This document shows positions 41,001 to 53,000 of a stretch of DNA of 64,000 bases, one piece after another; the stretch's first letter is position 1; each line of letters begins with the position of its first letter. Source of the DNA: Carposina sasakii (lineage: Eukaryota > Arthropoda > Insecta > Lepidoptera > Carposinidae); NCBI GenBank assembly GCA_014607495.2, contig CP053172.1, positions 2,742,888 through 2,806,887 on the forward strand, written 5' to 3'. Below the pieces are notes generated by a model. The model saw only the letters and a list, made by a program, of their open reading frames with translations. It ran no database searches and had not been told where the DNA came from. The position numbers and the translations under genes were made by a program.

Positions 41001-44000
41001 TATCCTTGTACGTAACTGGTTACCTAAAAGGCTTTTTTTTATCCTTGTACGTAACTGGTTACCTAAAAGGCTTTTTTTATCCTTGTACGGAACTGGTTAC
41101 CTAAAAGGCTTTTTTTATTCTTGTACGTTACTGGTTACCTAAAAGGCGGCTTTTTTTATCCTTGTACGTTACTGGTTACCTAAAATGCTTTTTTTTATCC
41201 TTGTACGGAACTGGTTACCTAAAAGGCTTTTTTTATCCTTGTACGTTACTGGTTACCTAAAAGGCTTTTTTTATCCTTGTACGCTTTCCTAGGAGTACTG
41301 ACAGCCTTCAGCGCCCACTACTGTGTAATGAATTGCTCTTCACCTACCACATTGGGTTATCGTCATTGACTAGGTCTCCACTATGATCAACCAGGTGATC
41401 ATTTTTGACGCTTTGACCACCCGCTGCAGCCTCCCTATGGCAGTAGCCTCGTGGCATGCCCTGGAGGATTAATAAAATACGCTACCGCGGTAGGCTCACC
41501 TCTTACCACGTGGGACTTAATTGGCTTACTGGTGAAAAGTGGGTGTGTATTTGCACACTTCTGCCCACCCTCGTTAGGGGATAATGGGCGTGATTCGTAT
41601 GTATGTTGTTACCTGGGGCAGGTTGTACCCTGCTCTAGCGATTAGTAGCCTACATACATACGAATGCTGGCGTCCTTCGTCTGGGTATTGCAGGGAAAGG
41701 AATTAGGAAATGTAGCCTGTTTTACCTTTTAGGGCTTTAAATAAATATTTTTATACCAGTGGATGCCCGCGACTCTCTCCGCGTGGACTACAGAAAAAAC
41801 AAAATGTCGAAATTATCCGGGATAAAAACCTTTTCCCGGGATAAAAAGTAGCCTATATGTTATGTTAAGGACTTGTCACATATATTCCTGAAAACTGCAT
41901 CGAAATCGATTCAGCCGTTTCTGAGATTAGCGTGCACAAACGCACAGACAATAATTCTAATAATCATTCTTTTGGGTACTGTTGCGTTGATAAAGGTCAC
42001 CTATAATATGTTTTCTCAAATATCTTCCAATTTACAGACAGCGACCCGTTACATTTTTATTATAGAATATGTGTATACATATATTTAAAAGCGGTGATAT
42101 CCCAGTGGTTAACCAAGCGGGAGGCGTAAGTTCGATCCCAGTCACGGGCTTGTCCCAATGAATTTATTTTATCTACAGGTTTTTATGTTGTAAAATTGTC
42201 ACTTAGCTCGTGCCTGGGAAAGCACGTAAAACCGTTGGTCCTGCGCCTGATCTCTCCGGTCGTGTCGGCATTCCGTCCTATCGGACTATGAGAGTAACGG
42301 AATAGAGAGTTTATCTGTGTTTGCGCACACACTTGTGCACTATAATATCTCCTGCGTACCTGGCCAATCTCCGTAGAGATTGGTCGCCTTGGCCGAAATA
42401 CGGTCGGAGGTCATCATCACAATACAGGTGGAAGCTCAGTTTCCAAAACAATTCCATGTAATGTAACGTTCCTGCGAATGCTCCGCGTAATGCTCACAGC
42501 GATGTGTGCATTTACCCGTAACATTTCGTCGTACCTTGCGTTCATTCTTCCTTGGAATGTGGGACCTACAAGTTGCGTGCAAAAGCTCGACGATATGTTA
42601 CACCAATACGCTCGTTGGTTTCTACAACTATTGTTGTAACAAAACGGCGAGCGTGCTCGACGTCTGGTTCGTGAAATATAACATATTATAGAGCGGCTGC
42701 TTTTTCTGTTACAAGTACATGCTTTAGTCTACAGGGTGTTTTTTTGTGGCTACCTTTAACGAAGGGTACGTATTCTATACATGAAATAAAGTAAGTTTAT
42801 GCCAAAAAAAATGTTGGGAATTTTTTTTTTTTTTTTTGAAATTTTTTTTTTTATTCCTTGATCGTGCGAAATTCCTTGATCGTGCGAAACGACCAAAAAT
42901 CATCCTGTATACTCACCTTTATTATCCAGGCCTTACAGTGCAAGCATTATTGGCGCAGTAACAAGTCATGCACAGTATGTAGTGTCCTCTTATCAGTAAT
43001 GTTATCGATACTTGATAAAACCTAATCCTATTTTGTTTAACCTAATCGGTTGACCGTTAATTCTTTATTTAATTTTATAGATTGAAACGCACTTGTTGCT
43101 TTTTCACGGTGAGCGGTGCACGAATTTTGATGAAGTTTTGTAAGAATAAGCCCACGACTTTGTCGGCGTAAACTTAAGAATTACTGTTGTTTTCTGTTTA
43201 ATTATTTGTTTTATTTTATTTTATGGCCTACGCCATACATAGAACATGCCCTTCAAGTTTCAGGTCTCTCCACGATCAGCAATGTAGGCTGTTAATCCGT
43301 CAGTCATTCAGGACAAAGCATTTTATATAAATACATACTAGCGACCCGCCCAGGCTTCGCACGGGTGCATATACTACCTATACAGGGTGTAACAAAAAGG
43401 GTATGTTAAGCGAAAAGATATGTAAATAGCCCACTGTAGAGAACCTACTCAAAAAGTTTGAGACTAGATTTCACATGTTTGTTTTTCTAGATAGTATGGA
43501 GAATTATTAACCGTCTCAAGAATTTTCATACAGTCTTAAAAAATAAACTTGTGATTTCGAGTCACAAATTTTATGGATAGGTTCTCTATAGTGGGCTATT
43601 GTCATAGCTTTTCGCTTAACATACCTTTTTTGTTACACCCTGTATACGTATAAACCTTCCTCTTGAATCACAAACTATTTGAAAAAATCGCATCAAAACT
43701 GCCCTCTGATTACCTAATTTGCAATAGCAAAGCCGAAGCAATGCGATAGCGAAAATTGTACAATATTCGCCTTGAAATGTCAAAGTTACTTTGAAATTAA
43801 TTTTACGTAATACGAATTTGACAAGCAATCAGCGATTTTTGTACAATATTCCCTTCAGGACCACCATTAGACCATTATTTATTTAACCCTCCTCGAAATA
43901 TCTGCAGCAGTCCACATGTGTCCGGCTCACCCTTGACCGATTTTTTACCACTAACACGGAAACAATGGGCACTAACTAACATCTATATTTAACTTAACTG

Positions 44001-47000
44001 TTTTGGTATATCTATGGTAGATAAACATGTTATTTAATGAGATACATGAACTTTGTATGGACGCGTTATGTACGAGTATGTATGAGGCCATACACGGCCG
44101 TTTGAGGAAATTGTGGCATCTCCAAGACATGTCGAAGTGTATTTCTTTTTAGTAGATGACGTCATTATCATTTATTTTTCCACACTCCAAGTGATTTGTC
44201 TTTGGCAATAATTTTACGGCTGACGTGACACGTACCTAGTTAAATTGTAAGATTTTTAATATTCCGCAGTTTTCTTCTAACAAGATCCGCTTGTTCTACG
44301 ATACAAAGTACGAAGAGTACGCACCCTAGATAACCTATTTATTTAACACCTTGCCTCAATTACAAAATCATAACTAGGCTGCAAGTTGTTTTCCTTTAAT
44401 ATTAGCTGAGCAAAGTCTAAATTACTTGCTTCTAGTTTTAAATGCGCTGATAGTAATTATCAATGTATTTATATAGTTTCACACGATAGGCATCATGGTC
44501 AATACGTGTCATTTAGTAGGTAAAATCAGCGACAATATCTAAACATATCATAATCATAACATTCATAACACAGTATTAGGCTCAATTTACACCGCCTTGG
44601 AATAGAACGGAAGCGACTTTTTGCAACGAAATCGTATATAGCATAATGAATTTTATATCATCAGCGTCAATTTCCAAATTCCGATACATCAAATCACCGG
44701 AGAATTCTCAAGAATGCGCGAGGATTCCGCGGAAGACGCGCGTCCCATTTTTTTGCTAGTATTTAATTTGTGTGTTACACCATTGATATAAAGTTCATTA
44801 TGCTATATACGATTACGTAGCAAAAAGTCGCTTCCATTCCATTCCGCGGCGGTGTAAATTGGGCCAAACAAAGTCGCTTTTCGCGCTATCTGTCCCTATG
44901 TATGCTAATATCTTTCAAACTATGCAACGGCCCCTTATTACCTAACTAGCAAAAGCAAAGCGATAGCGAAATTGTGGTCCCAAAGGCTCTTGTAGACATG
45001 AGCTTACCATTGTACATGCTTCTCTTCTTTTATCTTGTATGCTATATTCTTTTGTGTATGTGCAATAAATAATAAGAACAAATAAATGGTCACATAGCCT
45101 GAAAACTAGACAACCTTGAGAATCTTTTAGTGACTGGCAAGATGGACGGATGGAGATCCAAAGGACGCCTGATACGATGGTCTGACCAAATCAAACAGCT
45201 GCTCAACAGATCTCCAACGCAATCCACAGAGCATAAGATCGTCATTAGGGGAAAGAGATCGTAAAACGGATAGGTCGGTCGGGCCCATCACGATTCACGA
45301 CGCAAGTAGTGGGCAAACGACGTACTTATTACGTAATTAATTTCAACGGGCATATTATACAATTTTCGCTGTTGCAATGCTACTGCTTTACTATTACGTT
45401 GGTCCATCCCGTTACGCGTGATGCGATGACCGGGACAAATAGAGATTCAGTATAGATGGATATATCTAATCTTAGGTCAATAAATGAAGGTCAAGACGAT
45501 AAATCACTCACGGTATAGTCGTCATCACTGGACGTGACGACTGACGACTGATTGGCGAAGATTTTTGTTTACATAGAACAACACATTAAGCTAGTCCCAC
45601 TCTAGATCCCTAAGCTCTTTTGTCGTGGATACTAAGTAACTGTATATAAATACATAGATAGATAGAAACATCAATGACTCGGAGGAAACAAACATCGATA
45701 TTCATAGTATTAATGTTATTACAATTAAATCTCTAAAACTATGCAACGGATTTTTAAAAAATGGATGTAGTGATTCCAGAGGAAGCTTTATTATGTAGTA
45801 GTGGACGCCCGCGACTCCGTCCGCGTGGACTACAAAAAAAAAACAATGTCGAAATTATCCGGGATAAAAAGTAGCCTATATGTTAAGTGGGACCTGTCAC
45901 AATATATTCCTGAAAACTGCATCGAAATCGGTTCAGTCGTTCCTGAGATTAGCGTGCACAAACGCACAGACAAACAGATAAAAATTCAAAAAATCATTTT
46001 TTTGGGTACTATTGATAAAGGTCTCCTATAATATTTTTTCTCGTATATCTTCCATGTACAGACAGCGATCCGTTACATTTTTATTATATGTATAGATAAC
46101 TAGGGACCCGCCCCGGGTTCGCACGGGTGCAATGTCCCCTCACGTGGACAAAGTCTTGGGCGGCTAGCTATAGTGTGTAGTGTGCATTATCCTTATACTC
46201 ATCATGTAAGGTAAACTGGCTTGTTTCTAGCAATTTTATTGAGAAGCCTTGATTGCTACGGCCTTAGTCAGACTCAAGGTGATATTGATGTACCGTCTGT
46301 CTAGTGCATTACAAAAAATAATATTTACACACGTGAACACTGGTTTACCTAGTCCCGTACATGTTATATACCTGAGGTCTTATATCGTGAGTATTAAGGA
46401 AAATTCGTGTGTTATCGGCAGAGTGGAACACCACCCCAAGGGTACCGTACGAGGCAATTAAGGGTGCTGGCCGGCAACAGCAACGCCTCCCGTGTTAACA
46501 ACACGGTCTAAAAATCAGACTGCGGACAGATCAGCGTGGTGGTTATCGGCAAAATATTAGTCAGTACCCTTGTGGAGTGTCCTGGGGAACAGCGTCGGCC
46601 CGAAGTAAATTTTAGAATGGAGCGAGATCCAATTATGGCGCCTCTCCTGTTTGCTCCTAATAATATATACCTATATCTTTACCATTTAGGCGCCCTCTAG
46701 GATCGGCTGCTCCGTTCGCTGTATGGGCGGGCCGGCCCTGCTGGGGAAGGCCTACGTCCACCAGTGGTCTGCAAAAGGCTGATGATTAAGGAATGGTAAA
46801 CGTGGCCGCGTGTGAGATCTTCTTCGGAATCTGCTGCCCAAGTCAATCTATTTATACAAATTGCAAATGAAATTTAAATATTGAATTGTATCAGGCGTCA
46901 CTATTCGGAAGTTCAAATCTCTATGGAGGGATCGCCCGCCACCGGGCCCTATACCCTCCGCTGACCCTCGGATCTGCCTACTCATGATCACGAACGCAAG

Positions 47001-50000
47001 ACACTACAGTCGCAACTGGATCTGGCTTCTCGTTGCGACTGTAGTGTCTTGTGTTCGTGATCATGAGTAGGCAGATCCGAGGGTCAGCGGAGGGTATAGG
47101 GCCCGGTGGCGGTCGATCCCTCAATAGAGAAATGAAATTTATACTAAATGTTGAGTATGTGGACTGTAAGGTTGTTTGAGGCGATGGAGAGGAAAGAATT
47201 CACAAGGACTTACATAGGTAGAGGTTCACGCCGTGATGTTGCCGGGCGCCCCGAAATCCTGTTGATACTACCACTGTCTTCTTGTTTATACTTTTTGTTT
47301 GTTTATCGTAATATTTTGTGGGTTTAGCTGGTTTTGTTTCATGTTATTATTTTTTAATTACACGAGAGGATTGGGTGCGCACACAATGAGAGCGGAACAG
47401 ATATAAAAACTACAAATGCTAGAATATATTAACCTAGTCCCACAGTGAAATCTCATTATACTAAACCAGGGATTCCCGAACTTTTATTCCTCATAGACCC
47501 CTTTCAAAAGTTATCTGGTTCTGGTGGACCCCCTGGACCCCCTACAGGCCCACATCACATACAAATTAAATGTGAACCCTCATTTTTTCACGCCAACGTA
47601 GACCCCCATCGAGTCTCCTGTGGACCCCTGGGGGTCCACCTGGACCACTTTGAGAACCACTGTACTAAACCAAGCAAGATATTTTTTGCTACATGCTTAA
47701 TCATCGATCACTCTTAAATATCATCATTGTCTTCACTGACCTACCGTAATATACTATGCAAATCTAGGTAATATACTCGTACGTTAGATCGCTTTAATAT
47801 TAATATGTGACGTAGTTTAAATAAGTTGTTTATTCAAGGTCTTTGACCATTTAGGTCGAAATTAATCATGTTTAATTATTTTTAACTTAATATTGTACTA
47901 TTTATGGTGTCTACTAAGGTTTTTTCGGAATTTCGAAAAGATCTTAAGCTAAAATTCGATAAGCCGTTTACGCTCTAGCTAAAGTGTGTGCCAAAGAAAT
48001 ATACATACAAACATATACAGGATGTAAAAAGACAACAATGTTTTTAATACATCGTATTATTTGTAAGGTTACGATCATTTTCTTCTATGGAACCAACCCT
48101 GGGAAACGACAAAAAAAAAAAATGAAAAAATACTGTCATTTTATTGCAAGCAATGTATTTGTTTGATCCGCAATGTACAAATGTACCTACACAACTAACA
48201 TTATAACATTTTGACATTGTATCTTTGAAAAAAATGTTTGTTAACCGATTTCAGATGGATTTAAGGGGGGAAACCAGTTTAGACCGATCAAAAAATCGAC
48301 TTTATTTTTATTGCATAAATCGTTAGTATAACTCGTCAAGAATATGTGGTCAAAATTTGAAAGCAAAATTCGCATTATTTTCAATGCTATGAGGACTTGA
48401 GTGACCGCCCGTCGGTCCGGAGTCGAAGCGCGCGGTAGTTAGAACGGAGCGGTCGCTCAGTGACCCTTTTTCGGTTACCTGCCTCAATTATTCCTTAGTA
48501 CCGCTGTACTAAGGAATAATAGAGAGGGGGGCATCTCGGCAGATGTTGTTGTTTGACCTGGGGTAGAACTTTCTCGAACGTTTACGATATTTCGACAGAG
48601 CGTCGAGCTTGGCTAGTTCAGCTCCGGCTTTCTTACCGAGTGTTGTCAAAATGTCAGCGTATCCGAAAGGTTCCCGTGAGTTTACCGAACGACGTGGTAG
48701 ACCACGTAAGAGATCATTCCATGGTAATCAACACACCAGAGTGATAAATGTATATATGAATAAAATTAATAATTTTATATAATTAATAAAAAATAATTAC
48801 TGCCTCGAATCTCGTTTTCGCTACATTTTATTTCAAACGCGTTTTTCTCGAAACGACTTTTTTTCCACTTGTGGGCATTCTAGCTTGAAAAGTTATTGAC
48901 TAATCGTTCTGAAATTTGGTGTGAACATTCTTTATTCAATTCAAATCTAGATGAACCTAATTCTGGAATTATATGATTATTAAAAATATGTTTTTTTTAT
49001 GCGAAAAAGGTGAAAAAATATGGTATAAAAACATAACATTGTCTTCAAACACCTCAAAAAAATGCAATTTTCAATTTTTTTTTTACACAATCAGGTTCAT
49101 ATTCTTAGGAAATATGTTGTTAACGAAAAAAAAAAAATGTGATGATTACAGATGAAAATTGCTACCACAGGAATGCCCACCAGCAAAATACTCCGATGGT
49201 AATCGTCCATGGACAGCACGATCTAGCGACACTGTTTCCGGCGGAAATCGCTTGAAAAAATTCTCAAGTCTATTTCAAACCATGAATAAAATATTCTCAA
49301 ATTCAAAAAAAAATCTGTTTATATTATCCATATGTAAAAAATTCACGAAAAACAACAAAATTTCGGCCTCCTAAACTGGTTTCCCCCCTTAAGTAAAAAA
49401 AAAATATAATATTAATGTAACTTTGGACCTCAATATCTTGGAAACCCGTGGTTTCCTAGGGGTGCTTTCATAGAAAAAAGTGATCGTGATATTACATAGA
49501 ATACGAGGTATTAAAAGAACAAAGTTGTCTTTTTACACCCAGTATAACTCCTTGTGGCGCAATCAGGTAATAATAAAAATAATATAACTTAATTATTAAT
49601 CTATTAGAGAAGAATTAACCCTTTGGTTGTCACTCGGTCAAAGGTAATAAACGGCAACGTTGCCGCTCCATGCGCTTGGGAGAACGAGCGACAACCCTAC
49701 TGATATTTGCACCGCGAGCAGTGCACTTGCAAGTAGGCTAATATCGCGCGGCCTTAAGCGGAGCCCTGACACATCAGCCCATTGCAGTCCACTGCTGGAC
49801 GTAGGCTTCGCCACAAGACTACTGCCATAGGGGGGTTTTTGCCCATCGTCGGGCTGGTGACGGTAGATGGTGCTCTGGTATTGCCTAATCTAACCGAATC
49901 CTTCTTTCCAGTATGGCCGGCAACATATCGAGGTGGCGAAGAAATTACAGCGCAATGACAGCTCGGAGGATGAAGACGGCCCCGTACCTGACGACAAACC

Positions 50001-53000
50001 CCCGTCGGCAACCGTCAAGGAGAAGGGCATGAATGGTGAGAAATAGAAATCTCGACTGCGTAATAATTTTGACCCCGTGTCATTCTCACGTAGGGTTACC
50101 AGATGAAAAAATCAAAAGACCGGAGCAAAGGCCTGATTTCAATGAAAAAGTCCTGAGATTTTATACAGTTTTATATAGAGGCGAGGCGGGGTTAAGAGGG
50201 GAAAAGATTAAGTATTTTTAGTTTGTTTCACTTAGATAAATAAGTATAGATTTTAACTGTTTAGTTGTTATTCACTATGGGTGCGCCCACCACCGGGCCC
50301 TACACCCTCCACTGACCCTCGGATCTGATAACTCATAACTGCGAAAACAAGCACTTGCACTAACTACAATCGCCACGAGAAACCAGACCCGAACACCTAG
50401 CATGCAAGATATAACATCGCACTATTTCCGAAATCAAAAACTAGAATAATAATCTACATATGTTTCGCCAACAACCGTGGCATCCTCAGGATTATAGATA
50501 TTAGTAAACCACTAATTATTATGAAACTCTAAAACCCAACACATTACCTACACAGAATTAAAATAAAAAAAATTGTTCAGTTTTTACCAAATAAGATTAT
50601 TGTTAGTTGATTTAATTTTTAATTAAAGAGATCTTTAAAAATCCTGAGGTATCGCAAGATTTGCAATCGTGAGAAAAGTCGAAAAATACTGAAATTTCAG
50701 AAAAAATCCTGTGATATGCTAACCCTACTCTCACGACTAAGGGGCCATCTCCACGAGCGAGAGAATCGCGGCGAGTCCGCGCTTCTATCTTTGGGTAATC
50801 TCCACGAACGAGCGATTATTTCGCCAGCGTATCGTCACGACTCGTTACGGAATCACAGCGTGATCGCGACGACTCGTAACGGAATCGCCGCATTTCCTTG
50901 ACGATGTGCTTTTGTTGAAAGAGTGAATGACACGTTTCACATCGCGCCCGCCGCGCGCTCCCTGCGAGAGCACCACCAGTAGCGGCGATACCGCGGCGAT
51001 ACGACGTCGCATCGCCGAATAATATCGCCGTGTGGAGACGCGGTCATAGAGAGAATATAGAAATACGTGGCACGACGATAATATCGTCACGATTCTCTCG
51101 CTCGTGGAGACGGCGACTTACACGAATCTAATGATGATACAGCTCAATTGCGACAAGCCGTTCACACTGGAAAAACATAACCCTCCTTTTGGCGCACCCA
51201 ATAAGCAGTAATATACATTATCGGTGACAAGTTGCTAGCTCATCGCCTGAGAGAACGCCCCAGAGTTCCTTAGTCGACTCTTACGTCATGCACGGAAGGA
51301 GATGCAGCTGATGTATTCTAGTGTAATCCCGCATCGGCTATTGAAGACAAATAAGTGCATATTCCAGCCGGCGGTCTAATCTGAATTACTTTGCGTTTCA
51401 GCTGCTTTTTAAATTAGCAGAATCGGTGGCCTGATCTTCCGTCTCTTGTTTTCAGGAACGAAGAACACGGTAATAGAAAGAGACGAGATACTCGGTCCGT
51501 CGCCCGAGTTGAACTACAAACGTAGCGCGAGCCAGGAGCGGGTTCAAATCCGGGAAATTCGAGAGAAAGGCGATGTGAGTACAATGCATGGAGAAGAAAT
51601 AAAAGAGGAGCAGCGGCTCAGTATATTTTCATACAAAAATAGTGTGCCGCTGAGCGGGGGTGAAGTGTGGGAGGAGGGGAGCATCCTAACACTGTAGCCC
51701 TGCCCATTTACATAGAAACCACCTTGTAGTGACTAGCCAAACTACTTGCATAAGCGTGTGGTTATAGGTACTGCGTTACACTGGCGCTGAAGCTCCGCCC
51801 CTTTATGACGTCATGGCCTCACGATTGCCACACGACTCAGTTCATAGTCCCACCTCCTCTTTTTTTACCTTCTCCATGGTACAATAGAATAAATAAAATA
51901 GGCATTAATTTAAAGACTATCGGACGCCCCATACGCGTGGAATGCAGAAAAAAAAACAAAACCGCCGCGTGGTGCCGGCAGAGTAGAGTTTTTACCGCCC
52001 CATGCCTGCCCGTGGGTATCGTACGAGGCGATTAAGACCCGGCAGTCAAATAAAAATCCCACGGTTGCTCCGCCCACATACCCCGCCACCCGCAACACAA
52101 AGTTCTTACGCGTAAAATCTGTGAAGTTATAATTCAAAATTCGCGCGCTTTCGAGCAGGCGGGTCAATGCCAGGTCAAGCGCAGAGAACATAAAAACCAC
52201 GGAGTCATATAAGTAATTTATTTCAAAGTAGTGTTGGTTAACCCCCGACGCAAAAACGACGGGGTGTTATAAGTTTGACGCGTCTGTTTCTCTCTCTCTC
52301 TCTGTGTGTGTGTGTGTATGTGTGTGTGTGTAAATATGTATATGTCTGTCTGTGGCATCGTAGCTCCCAAACGGATGATCCGATTTTAATGCGGTTTTTT
52401 TTGTTTGAAAGGTATATCAGTCGAGAGTGTTCTTAACTATGTTGGACGCGACAAAATTTAATAAAAAATTTCATACGTACGGTTAATAGCAGGCCAAGAT
52501 AACCATTTGCAGTTCAAAATTAGCGGTTATGCCTCCGACATAAAGGTGGCACAAAGTCCCGAGTAGATAGTCTGACATGCTTTAGTTGGTACTTACGTAG
52601 TGTTAAAAGTGATTTTTTGCTTTTTACAGGGTTTCGCATTTTAAACCTTTTGTCATAATCATAACAATTGCGTGCTTTTTTTGGGTCGGGGGTTTTCTTA
52701 AATTTTTTAAATTTTTGTTTGCATAATATAATAAATTTAGTTACTAATAATAAGTAATGTCATCAACTATATATATCTACAGGGTGTTTTTTCGTTGCCA
52801 CCCTTAACGAAGGGTATATACTTTATACTGGGAAACAATGTATTTTTTTTATTTCTTGATCGGGCGAAATTTATAGTGACCAGTGTTTATGCAAGTTTTT
52901 TCATAGACAGATATTAATTATTTCTCATGAAAAAATCTTGCTACACGCGTTAATGTGCATTTATTTAAAATATATTTATTTAATAATTTAAATATAAGTA

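Noticed and set aside
40881..41283. CRISPR-like array
   Set aside because: Units are directly tandem with no unique spacers, in a eukaryotic intron; it is a minisatellite.
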